A stretch of 6,664 nucleotides of DNA from NCBI GenBank assembly GCA_028280915.1, contig JANQKX010000690.1, forward strand, positions 1 through 6,664, in the 5' to 3' direction. Position numbers and translations under genes: made by a program. Shown here in pieces: positions 1-5,861 of the stretch. The notes below the pieces were generated by a model. The model was not told the DNA's origin, searched no databases, and saw only the letters and a program-made list of their open reading frames with translations. The DNA comes from Kiloniellaceae bacterium. Its GTDB lineage: Bacteria; Pseudomonadota; Alphaproteobacteria; Kiloniellales; Kiloniellaceae. The stretch's first letter is position 1; each line of letters opens with the position of its first letter.

Positions 1-1
1 G

Positions 2-667
2 ACCACCACGTCTCGGACCACTGCGGCCCGTAAGACCACTGCGGCTCGCAAGACCGCCACGTCTCGGACCGCCACGGCCCGTAAGACTGCTGCGGCGAAA
101 AAGCCGGCGGCCCGCAAGACGACCGCCCGCAAGACCACGGCGCGTAGCACCGCGGCCCGGACCACTGCGGCCCGTAAGACCACGACGGCCCGCAAGACCA
201 CGACGGCTCGCAAGACCACGGCCCGGGCGACAACCGCGCGCAAGACCGCGGCCGCCAAAAAGCCCGTGGCCCGTAAAACCGTGGCCCGTAAAACCACCGC
301 GGCCAAAACCGCTGTCAAAAGAACGGCTGCTAAGAAGCCCGTCGCGAAAACCGCTGCGCGCAAGCCTGCGGCCCGCAAGGCAAGCGTAGCCAAGGCGGCG
401 CCGAAACGGACCGTGGCCAAAAAGGCCGCGCCCAAGAAAGCAGCTCCCAAAAAAGCGGCGCCTAAAAAGGCCATTGCTTCCAAGACGACGGCGCGCCGGG
501 CGACCAAATCGGCGGTCGCCGGTAAGCCCAGTCCCCGCCGGGCCGCTTCCACGCGTCGCGGCACGGCCAAGCGTGCGACGGCCAAGGCCTCGCCCGCCAA
601 GCGTTTAGCGGCGATCGCCAAGTCGTCCCGGGCCAAGTCCTATCGTAATGGGGCCGCTCGGCGCTAA
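2..667 (+). CDS. Histone H1-like Lys/Ala/Thr-rich DNA-binding protein (5' partial)
   Basis: The reading frame is open from the left edge to TAA at 665-667, giving 221 visible codons; the true start lies outside the window. A GTG at 266 is in frame but is only a Val codon inside the repeats, so it is not the start. The visible protein is built almost entirely of Ala, Lys, Arg, Thr, Ser, Pro and Val and has no Asp, Glu, Cys, Phe or Trp. The first ~95 residues are degenerate repeats of the ARKTT/AARKTT type. Then come KKPVA/KKPAA motifs and about three KKAAP pentamers (419-469), and a basic tail ending NGAARR. This composition is typical of bacterial H1-like proteins (AlgP/HctB-like C-terminal tails), which bind DNA non-specifically and help compact the nucleoid. 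A globular N-terminal domain could exist upstream. The class is clear; the exact family and cellular role are inferred. Confidence 0.82.
   Translation, partial: TTTSRTTAARKTTAARKTATSRTATARKTAAAKKPAARKTTARKTTARSTAARTTAARKTTTARKTTTARKTTARATTARKTAAAKKPVARKTVARKTTAAKTAVKRTAAKKPVAKTAARKPAARKASVAKAAPKRTVAKKAAPKKAAPKKAAPKKAIASKTTARRATKSAVAGKPSPRRAASTRRGTAKRATAKASPAKRLAAIAKSSRAKSYRNGAARR
6..214 (+). repeat. In-frame direct repeats inside the H1-like gene
   Basis: DNA-level direct repeats underlie the protein repeats. An exact 26-bp copy occurs at 14-39 and 158-183, offset 144 bp (48 codons). A 14-bp copy (CCACGTCTCGGACC) occurs at 6-19 and 57-70, offset 51 bp (17 codons). An 18-bp period encoding ARKTTT is seen at 176-189 and 194-207. 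All offsets are multiples of three, so gain or loss of units by recombination or slippage would keep the frame. Confidence 0.75.
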
Positions 668-727
668 TTTGCCGGATTGGGTTTCGGCTAAAAAGTTCGT
701 CAGGGCCGCTTGGCCCACACCACATCG

Positions 728-761
728 AAACGGGCGCCTTCGGGCGTCCGTTTTGGTTTTT
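728..761 (+). terminator. Intrinsic terminator of the H1-like gene
   Basis: An 11-bp stem is formed by AAACGGGCGCC (728-738) and GGCGTCCGTTT (743-753), with one G-T wobble. It is closed by a stable TTCG tetraloop (739-742) and followed by a T-rich run (TGGTTTTT, 754-761). It begins 61 nt after the stop codon of the H1-like gene, as expected for its rho-independent terminator. The near-symmetric A/T flanks could also give some termination on the other strand. Confidence 0.85.
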
Positions 762-798
762 GCGCGCCCTATCGCTAAAACGAGGCGGGATCGAAATC

Positions 799-951
799 GC
801 GCCTAGAGCGGGTCTCAGATCAATGGGGATCGGCCCTATTACGTATCGAGGGCGATCCAATTGGCCTGAGATCTGCTCTATACTTTTATGAGTTAGTGCG
901 AGACAACAGGCCAGGTGCGCTCGCACCTGATCCCACGTTTGCTCTAGGCGC
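799..951. repeat. Composite palindromic intergenic element with 11-bp terminal inverted repeats
   Basis: The ends are perfect inverted repeats: GCGCCTAGAGC at 799-809 and GCTCTAGGCGC at 941-951. Inside, a long imperfect hairpin pairs 805-837 with 849-879, sharing AGAGC/GCTCT, TCTCAG/CTGAGA and GGATCG/CGATCC blocks. A second perfect hairpin lies at 913-928 (AGGTGCG, CT, CGCACCT). A GAAAT pentamer sits one base outside each end (793-797 and 953-957), which could be a target-site duplication. There is no coding capacity. The TAGAGC/GCTCTA ends recall palindromic intergenic elements of alphaproteobacteria, from memory and not checked. It could be a non-autonomous mobile element (MITE-like), a REP-type element or a structured RNA. 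Confidence 0.6.
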
Positions 952-1011
952 TGAAATAGTCGGAAACAAATATTGAATTGTCGCCCCCGGGCGCCTGTGC
1001 CAGGTTAACGC

Positions 1012-1049
1012 TCCGCGAGGCCAAGTCCTTGCGGGCGATGATTTTTTTT
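1012..1049 (+). terminator. Terminator-like or attenuator-like hairpin upstream of glmU
   Basis: CCGCGAGG (1013-1020) pairs with CCTTGCGG (1027-1034) across the loop CCAAGT, with one G-T wobble and a possible extra T-G pair at 1012/1035. Six to seven nucleotides later there is a run of eight T (1042-1049), ending only 26 nt before the glmU ATG. The gap between stem and T tract is longer than in a standard intrinsic terminator, so activity is uncertain. If it works, it would act as an attenuator on transcripts entering glmU. Confidence 0.35.
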
Positions 1050-1075
1050 AACCGACCGGATAGTCAGTGCATCCC

Positions 1076-2437
1076 ATGACCCGTGATCCCCTTGCCGTCG
1101 TGATCTTGGCCGCGGGCCAAGGCACGCGTATGAAGTCCCAACTCCCGAAAGTTCTCCATGCCTTGGCCAACAAGCCCATGCTCAACCACGTCATCGACGC
1201 GGTGGGCGGCTTGTCGCCGGCCAAGATCGTGGTGGTGGTCGGCCCGGACATGGATCTGGTGGCGAAAGCGGCGGCGCCCCATGCCACCGTTGTGCAGGAA
1301 GAACGTCTGGGGACCGGCCACGCGGTGGCCTGCGCCCGGCCCTTGCTGGAGGATTTCCGTGGTCACGGGGATGTCTTGGTGGTCTACGGCGACACGCCTT
1401 TGTTGACGCCCGACACCTTGGACAAGATGCTGAGCGCCCGTTACGCCAGTGAGGGGGGCGCCGCGCCAGATCTGGTGGGCCTGGCTTTCACGCCCGATGA
1501 TCCGGCCCGCTATGGCCGGGTCTTGTGCGACAGCGATGGCCGTATCGAACGCATCATCGAATACGCCGATGCCACATCGGAGGAACGGCAGATCGGCTTG
1601 TGCAACGCGGGCATCATCCTGGGGCGCGGCGCCTTTCTGTTCGACCAGATTGCCCGGCTCGACAACGATAACGCCAAGGGCGAGTACTATCTGACCGATG
1701 TCTTCGCCCTGGCCCGTGCCCAAGGGCGACCTGCGCGGGCGGTGGAAGGGGCCGGCGAGGACGTGCTGGGTGTCAACGATCGTCAGGAACTGGCGGCGGC
1801 CGAAGCCGTGTTGCAGCGGCGACTGCGGCAAAAGGCCATGGCGGGCGGTGTGACCCTGGTGGACCCGCAAAGCGTCTGGCTGTCGGCGGACACGGTTCTG
1901 GCGCCCGACGTGGTGGTGCAGCCCAACGTCTTTTTCGGCCCCGGCGTGCGAGTGGACAGCGGGACGGAAATCCGCGGCTTTTGCCATTTGGAAGGAGTTC
2001 ACATCGGCCCCAAGGGGCGCATCGGACCCTTTGCCCGCCTGCGCCCGGGTGCGGTCTTGGGTGACTCCGTCCATATCGGCAATTTTGTCGAAATCAAAAA
2101 CGCCGAGATGGGGCAGGGCGCCAAGGCCAACCATCTGGCCTATGTGGGCGATGCCAAGGTGGGGTCGCGGGCCAACATCGGCGCCGGCACCATCACCTGT
2201 AACTACGACGGCTTTGCCAAGCACCGCACGGAGATCGGCGCCGACGCCTTTATCGGATCGAACACGGCCCTGGTAGCGCCGGTCAGCGTGGGAGACGGTG
2301 TGATCATCGGCGCGGGCAGCACCATCACCCACGACGTGGCACCGGACTCCCTGGCCTTGGCGCGGGGCCGGCAAAAGAGCCTGCCCGATCGGGCGCGCCA
2401 GTTCCGCGCCAGCCAGGCCAAAAAATCCAAAGCCTAA
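1076..2437 (+). CDS. glmU: Bifunctional UDP-GlcNAc pyrophosphorylase / glucosamine-1-phosphate N-acetyltransferase
   Basis: GlmU is a cytoplasmic enzyme that acetylates glucosamine-1-phosphate with acetyl-CoA and then couples GlcNAc-1-phosphate to UTP, giving UDP-GlcNAc for peptidoglycan and lipid A. From the ATG at 1076 the product is 453 residues, against 456 in E. coli. The N-terminal nucleotidyltransferase domain shows LAAGQGTRMKS with Arg18 and Lys25 in the same positions as in E. coli, then LGTGHA, VYGDTPLL and GEYYLTD. From about residue 250 the left-handed beta-helix acetyltransferase domain follows, with KANHLAYVGDA (His353, equivalent to catalytic His363), GAGTITCNYDG and a C-terminal ARGRQ. 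A GTG at 1067 would add three residues and has a GGA at better spacing (1058-1060). I prefer ATG because the motif numbering matches the family, but neither start has a strong ribosome-binding site. glmS follows 82 nt downstream, probably as an operon. Confidence 0.96.
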   Translation: MTRDPLAVVILAAGQGTRMKSQLPKVLHALANKPMLNHVIDAVGGLSPAKIVVVVGPDMDLVAKAAAPHATVVQEERLGTGHAVACARPLLEDFRGHGDVLVVYGDTPLLTPDTLDKMLSARYASEGGAAPDLVGLAFTPDDPARYGRVLCDSDGRIERIIEYADATSEERQIGLCNAGIILGRGAFLFDQIARLDNDNAKGEYYLTDVFALARAQGRPARAVEGAGEDVLGVNDRQELAAAEAVLQRRLRQKAMAGGVTLVDPQSVWLSADTVLAPDVVVQPNVFFGPGVRVDSGTEIRGFCHLEGVHIGPKGRIGPFARLRPGAVLGDSVHIGNFVEIKNAEMGQGAKANHLAYVGDAKVGSRANIGAGTITCNYDGFAKHRTEIGADAFIGSNTALVAPVSVGDGVIIGAGSTITHDVAPDSLALARGRQKSLPDRARQFRASQAKKSKA

Positions 2438-2448
2438 CCGGGCGTCAT

Positions 2449-2483
2449 GGCGTTTCGGGAGCGCGCTTGGTTCACAAAACGCC
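2449..2483 (+). other. Hairpin in the glmU-glmS gap
   Basis: GGCGTTT (2449-2455) is perfectly complementary to AAACGCC (2477-2483), with a 21-nt loop. An alternative outer pairing is GGGCGT (2440-2445) with ACGCCC (2479-2484). There is no T tract after it, so it is not an intrinsic terminator and does not argue against co-transcription. It could be a processing or stabilising structure, or chance in GC-rich DNA. Confidence 0.25.
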
Positions 2484-2507
2484 CTGGGCACACAAAGAGC
2501 ATCAACC

Positions 2508-2514
2508 TAAGGAA
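2508..2514 (+). promoter_or_regulatory. Ribosome-binding site of glmS
   Basis: TAAGGAA lies with its GGA core 6 nt before the ATG at 2520. This fixes the glmS start at the ATG that places the nucleophilic Cys directly after Met. Confidence 0.75.
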
Positions 2515-2519
2515 TCGAC

Positions 2520-4343
2520 ATGTGCGGCATTATTGGAATCCTTGGCGGTAAGGCCGTTGCGCCCCTCTTGATCGACGGTCTGCGCCGGCTGGAATACCGG
2601 GGCTATGATTCGGCGGGCATCGCCACTTTGAGCAACGGCGCCATCGACCGGCGCCGGTCCGAGGGCAAGCTGGCCAACCTGGCCGACTTGGTGGATCGGG
2701 ACCCCATCGAAGGCACCATCGGCATCGGCCACACCCGTTGGGCCACCCATGGCCGGCCCAGCGAGGCCAATGCCCACCCCCACGCCAACGAGCGGGTGGC
2801 CGTGGTGCACAACGGGATCATCGAAAATTTCCAAGAGCTGCGGCGGGAACTGGAAGCGCAAGGACACGTTTTCGAAACGGAGACGGATTCGGAAGTGATC
2901 GTGCATCTGATTTCAGAACAGCTGAACCAGCAAAAGACGCCGCAAGATGCGGTGGCGGCCGCCTTGAAACGCCTGGAGGGCGCCTTTGCGCTCGCCATTT
3001 TATTCGCCGGACGGCACGACTTGATGATCGGTGCGCGGCGGGGCTCTCCCCTGGCGGTGGGCTTTGGCAGCGGCGAGATGTACCTGGGCTCCGATGCCTT
3101 GGCTCTGGCGCCGCTCACGGATCGGATTTGTTACCTGGAAGAAGGCGACTGGGTCGTGCTCGATCACGGCGATGCCCAGGTCTTTGACGAAACCGACCAG
3201 CCGGTCGCCCGCGAGGTCAAGCAGACCGCCCTTTCCGGCGCCATGATCGGCAAGGGCCAGTACCGCCATTTCATGCAGAAGGAAATCTACGAGCAGCCGG
3301 CGGTAATCGGTGACACCTTACACAGCCTGATCAACCCCATGAGCCGCACGGTTGAGCTGCCTGACGTGCCATTAGACCTTGGCAAGGTGTCCCGCTTTAC
3401 CTGTTGCGCCTGCGGCACGGCTCACTATGCCACGGCGGTGGCCAAGTATTGGTTCGAGCAGATCGCGCGCCAGCCGGTGGAAATCGACATCGCCTCGGAG
3501 TTTCGTTATCGGGAAGCGCCGATGCCGGAAGGCGGCGTGGGCCTTTTTGTATCTCAGTCGGGTGAGACCATCGACACCCTTTCCGCCCTGCGTTACGCCA
3601 AGCAGCAGGGCCAGACCATCCTTTCCATCGTCAACGTGCCCGAAAGCGCCATCGCCCGGGAATCCGACGGGGTCCTGCCGACCTTGGCCGGACCGGAGAT
3701 CGGAGTGGCCTCCACCAAGGCCTTCACCACCCAGCTGGCGGTGCTGGCCTGCTTGGCCATCGCCGTGGGCCGGGCCCGGGGCACGATCGATGGGGAGCAG
3801 GAAGCCCGCTTGTCCCAATCCCTCATCGAGGTGCCGGCCCGGGTGACCGAGGTTTTGCAAAGCGACGCGGCCATCAAGGCCATCGCCGCCGACCTCATCT
3901 ATACCCGCGACGTGTTGTACCTGGGCCGGGGCCTCTTGTTCCCCATCGCCCTGGAAGGGGCCCTGAAACTGAAGGAACTGAGCTACATCCACGCCGAAGG
4001 CTATGCCGCCGGCGAGATGAAGCACGGGCCCATCGCCCTCATCGACGAGGACGTGCCGGTGATCGTCTGTGCTCCGTCCGGCCCCCTGTTCGAGAAGACC
4101 GCGGGCAACGTGCAGGAAGTGCGGGCCCGGGGCGGCGCGGTCATTCTCATCTCCGACCGGGCCGGCATCGAGCGGATCGGCGAATATGCCCGTCATTGCA
4201 TCGAAATGCCCGCCATCGATCCCTTCGTGGCGCCGATCCTCTACAGCATCCCGGTGCAGCTCCTGGCCTATCACACCGCGGCGCAAAAGGGCACGGACGT
4301 GGACCAGCCCCGCAACCTGGCCAAGTCGGTGACGGTGGAATGA
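2520..4343 (+). CDS. glmS: Glutamine--fructose-6-phosphate aminotransferase (isomerizing)
   Basis: GlmS carries out the first committed step of amino-sugar synthesis: fructose-6-phosphate plus glutamine gives glucosamine-6-phosphate plus glutamate. The product is 607 residues, against 609 in E. coli. The start MCGIIGI exposes the Cys2 nucleophile of the class II glutamine amidotransferase domain after Met removal. That domain continues with RGYDSAG (27-33), HTRWATHG (71-78), HNG (97-99) and Asp123. Two SIS sugar-isomerase domains follow: CCACGT at 295-300 and SQSGET at 345-350 (phosphate-binding loop) in the first, and EGALKLKELSYIHAEG from 479, with Lys483, Glu486 and His502, in the second. 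The C-terminal tail PRNLAKSVTVE is the conserved family ending. It lies downstream of glmU and supplies the same pathway; GlmM, the intermediate step, is not in the window. No frameshift or missing catalytic residue is seen. Confidence 0.97.
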   Translation: MCGIIGILGGKAVAPLLIDGLRRLEYRGYDSAGIATLSNGAIDRRRSEGKLANLADLVDRDPIEGTIGIGHTRWATHGRPSEANAHPHANERVAVVHNGIIENFQELRRELEAQGHVFETETDSEVIVHLISEQLNQQKTPQDAVAAALKRLEGAFALAILFAGRHDLMIGARRGSPLAVGFGSGEMYLGSDALALAPLTDRICYLEEGDWVVLDHGDAQVFDETDQPVAREVKQTALSGAMIGKGQYRHFMQKEIYEQPAVIGDTLHSLINPMSRTVELPDVPLDLGKVSRFTCCACGTAHYATAVAKYWFEQIARQPVEIDIASEFRYREAPMPEGGVGLFVSQSGETIDTLSALRYAKQQGQTILSIVNVPESAIARESDGVLPTLAGPEIGVASTKAFTTQLAVLACLAIAVGRARGTIDGEQEARLSQSLIEVPARVTEVLQSDAAIKAIAADLIYTRDVLYLGRGLLFPIALEGALKLKELSYIHAEGYAAGEMKHGPIALIDEDVPVIVCAPSGPLFEKTAGNVQEVRARGGAVILISDRAGIERIGEYARHCIEMPAIDPFVAPILYSIPVQLLAYHTAAQKGTDVDQPRNLAKSVTVE

Positions 4344-4367
4344 GAGGCTGAGGCGCCCCGGTCTGCT

Positions 4368-4727
4368 TTAATAGTTGGGCACGCCCGCCACTTCACAGTC
4401 GTCGCGGGTGTAGACTTGCTTGATCCAGCAGAAGTCGGTCATTTCGACCACCAAGGCGCCCCGGCAGTCTTCAAAGCGGACCCAGGACTCGAGCCCCAGA
4501 TCCCGCGGGCCTTCGCCGGTGAGGACCCGTTTATTGGCAACGCTGATGCGGTTTACCCGCTCGGGATTGACCCCCAATTCGCCCAACATGGTTTCCACCG
4601 CGGGCTGACACCAGTGCTCGGCCAGGGCCGCCGGGCTTTGAACCAGCAGCAAGGAAAGGACGGCGGCGGTGCAAACCACCTTCGCCAAGGGGCGTTTCGA
4701 GGCGGCCGGCCTGGTTTCGTGACGCAT
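4368..4727 (-). CDS. Small secreted four-cysteine protein of unknown function
   Basis: The product is 119 residues from the ATG at 4727. Residues 1-36 look like a Sec signal peptide: a basic start with several Arg/Lys, a hydrophobic stretch around 17-31, and an Ala-Leu-Ala site before Glu37. The mature part (~83 residues) has Cys40, Cys88, Cys100 and Cys111, enough for two disulfides in the periplasm, and ends VPNY. Cys19 lies before the hydrophobic core and does not form a lipobox, so a lipoprotein is unlikely. The same frame stays open upstream to 5024, but that extension is an Arg/Ser/Pro-rich shadow of the gene before it. I do not recognise a family. No clear Shine-Dalgarno sequence precedes the ATG. 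It lies 61 nt downstream of the DUF4126 gene on the same strand, probably co-transcribed, and its stop is 24 nt from that of convergent glmS. Confidence 0.75.
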   Translation of the reverse strand: MRHETRPAASKRPLAKVVCTAAVLSLLLVQSPAALAEHWCQPAVETMLGELGVNPERVNRISVANKRVLTGEGPRDLGLESWVRFEDCRGALVVEMTDFCWIKQVYTRDDCEVAGVPNY

Positions 4728-4788
4728 GGACAATCGGACGGGTTCTGGTGAAGGCGGAAGCTCGAAAAAGGCGCGGGCGCTGCTAGTG

Positions 4789-5523
4789 CTAGGCGGGTGT
4801 CGGTGGGTCTTGCTTGCTGCGTTTGTCGGCCAAGAGCGCCGGCTGGAACAGCTGTTGCGGCGTGGGCGCCTGATCCTCCGCCGGCGATCCCGCCGCGCCG
4901 CTACCGGGCGTCGGCGGTCTTGCCGCGCCCTTGCCCCCGAACAACTGGCTGAGCCGGGCGAACAAGGCTCGAATGCCGCGCCAAATTTTCGGCAGCAGCC
5001 AGATGGCCACCAGAACGAAGACAATCAACAGGCCGATGAAGACGCTGGGCTGGTAGATCGCGGTCAGGAGGCCGCCGACCACCACCACGTCTTCCGCGAC
5101 GGAGGCGGTCCAGTTACTGAAGGGCTCGGGCGAGGTGTTGATCAAAACGCGGGTGCCGGCCTTGCAACCATGACTGAGGCCCGCCAGGCTGCCGCCCACG
5201 ATCAGCGCCGCCAGTTCCGCCGCCGGGCTCACATCCCCCATGGCCATGGCCGCCAAAACGGCGCCGGCGGGGATGCGGATAAAGGTGTGCAGGGTGTCCC
5301 AGGTGGTGTCCACGCCGGGGGTCTTGTCGGCGAAAAATTCCACGCAGTACATGAAGCTTGCCGCGGCGATCACCATGGGATCGGCCAGGATCTCCATATG
5401 AGGCGGCAGCGTCATGTTGCCGGTGGCCCCGAGGATGCCCAGAGTGGCCAGGGTTGCGTAGAGGTTGATGCCGCTGGCCCAGGCGATGCCCATCGATATG
5501 GCGATGGTCTCTGCAATTCCCAT
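4789..5523 (-). CDS. DUF4126 family integral membrane protein
   Basis: The product is 244 residues. The start MGIAETIAISMGIAWASGIN and the segment FMYCVEFFADKTPGVDTTWD followed by LHTFIRIPAGAVLAA are recognisable as the DUF4126 family, an uncharacterised group of bacterial membrane proteins. Hydrophobic segments lie at about residues 4-32, 45-65, 82-100, 105-122 and a long one at about 145-178. A basic stretch follows (KIWRGIRALFARL), then a ~50-residue Pro/Ala/Gln-rich, probably disordered tail. I chose the ATG at 5523 because GAGGA (5532-5528) precedes it by 4 nt and because the family start motif is there. An in-frame ATG at 5565 would add 14 hydrophilic residues without support. The function of the family is not known to me. 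It is the first gene of a probable two-gene minus-strand unit with the small secreted protein. Confidence 0.85.
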   Translation of the reverse strand: MGIAETIAISMGIAWASGINLYATLATLGILGATGNMTLPPHMEILADPMVIAAASFMYCVEFFADKTPGVDTTWDTLHTFIRIPAGAVLAAMAMGDVSPAAELAALIVGGSLAGLSHGCKAGTRVLINTSPEPFSNWTASVAEDVVVVGGLLTAIYQPSVFIGLLIVFVLVAIWLLPKIWRGIRALFARLSQLFGGKGAARPPTPGSGAAGSPAEDQAPTPQQLFQPALLADKRSKQDPPTPA

Positions 5524-5670
5524 ACTGTCCTCGCGTTCTTTGGCCGGGCGGCCGCCCTCGTCCAAAAGACTAATCAGGTCAAGGGCTTAAAAATGCCGTT
5601 TTTGAACCGATCGGCGATCAGGCGCGGCCGCTGCGTTTTATGGATATGGGGACGGCAAGGGGATTCACAA

Positions 5671-5704
5671 GGTTCCGGCCCGTAACGGAACCGGCGGCGG
5701 AACC
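5671..5704. promoter_or_regulatory. Operator-like repeat cluster upstream of the gabD-type promoter
   Basis: GGTTCCG (5671-5677) and CGGAACC (5686-5692) form a perfect 7-bp inverted repeat with an 8-bp spacer. A second direct CGGAACC lies at 5698-5704, 12 bp on. The cluster ends 14 bp before the -35 box, a position suited to an activator or repressor site. The regulator is unknown and no regulator gene is in the window. Confidence 0.4.
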
Positions 5705-5718
5705 TGCCGGAGTATCAT

Positions 5719-5746
5719 TTGCCTTTCGCGAAGGCCTGACTATACT
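5719..5746 (+). promoter_or_regulatory. Sigma70-type promoter for the gabD-like gene
   Basis: TTGCCT (5719-5724) and TATACT (5741-5746) are separated by 16 bp and stand close to the -35/-10 consensus. Transcription would start near 5753, leaving a leader of about 110 nt before the ATG at 5862. The 8-bp palindrome TTCGCGAA (5725-5732) fills part of the spacer and could be a further protein-binding site. Confidence 0.65.
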
Positions 5747-5821
5747 GCCGCGGAATTGTCGGGTTCGGCGCCGCGTTTCCCTTCTCAGGCGACCCAAACT
5801 CCACAACATTTCAGCCAGATT

Positions 5822-5854
5822 GGGCCAGCCGGATTGGCCCCGCAAGAATGGGAG
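5822..5854 (+). promoter_or_regulatory. Leader hairpin and ribosome-binding site of the gabD-like gene
   Basis: GGGCCA (5822-5827) pairs with TGGCCC (5835-5840) over a 7-nt loop, just upstream of the Shine-Dalgarno sequence GGGAG (5850-5854). That sequence is 7 nt before the ATG at 5862. A second in-frame ATG at 5856 lies too close to it, so the spacing decides for 5862. Confidence 0.55.
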
Positions 5855-5861
5855 AATGACC

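Larger units (their letters stand above)
668..1075. other. Intergenic region between the H1-like gene and glmU
   Basis: No convincing coding region was found on either strand. The minus-strand frame open across 462-926 runs antisense to the H1-like gene and through the terminator, and resembles no protein I know. The region holds the H1-like gene's terminator, a composite inverted-repeat element (799-951) and a hairpin followed by T8 close to glmU. I found no clear sigma70 promoter for glmU. A TATACT hexamer lies at 879-884 at the edge of the repeat hairpin, but there is no well-spaced -35 box. Confidence 0.6.
5524..5861. other. Divergent intergenic region between the DUF4126 gene and gabD-like gene
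   Basis: This gap contains the start signals of two divergent genes. Rightward there is a clear sigma70-type promoter with repeats upstream of it and a hairpin before the ribosome-binding site. Leftward I found only a TTGACC-like -35 hexamer without a matching -10 box, so the DUF4126 promoter is not assigned. A minus-strand frame of 89 codons across 5618-5887 overlaps the gabD promoter and start, resembles nothing known, and is not called. Confidence 0.6.

Noticed and set aside
2..250. CRISPR-like array at the left edge
   Set aside because: The repeats are degenerate, in frame, have no unique spacers and encode a continuous basic protein.
462..926. Minus-strand open frame of 154 codons over the H1-like gene's end and the downstream gap
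   Set aside because: It runs antisense through the H1-like gene, the terminator and the palindromic element, and has no recognisable domain; it is best explained as a GC-rich shadow.
1064..2491. Minus-strand open frame of 475 codons antisense to glmU
   Set aside because: It is a mirror of the strongly conserved glmU frame, with His/Gly/Gln-rich low-complexity sequence typical of antisense frames in GC-rich genes.
2438..2519. glmS ribozyme or riboswitch upstream of glmS
   Set aside because: The gap is only 82 nt, too short for the known glmS ribozyme, which is mainly found in Gram-positive bacteria.
5546..5557. Perfect 12-bp palindrome GGGCGGCCGCCC upstream of the DUF4126 gene
   Set aside because: It is a pure G/C palindrome in GC-rich DNA with no repeat partners or promoter context, so chance is the simplest explanation.
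4726..5685. Plus-strand open frame of 319 codons antisense to the DUF4126 gene
   Set aside because: It is Arg/Gly/Gln/His-rich with no domain, and the opposite strand encodes a recognisable membrane protein with a good ribosome-binding site.
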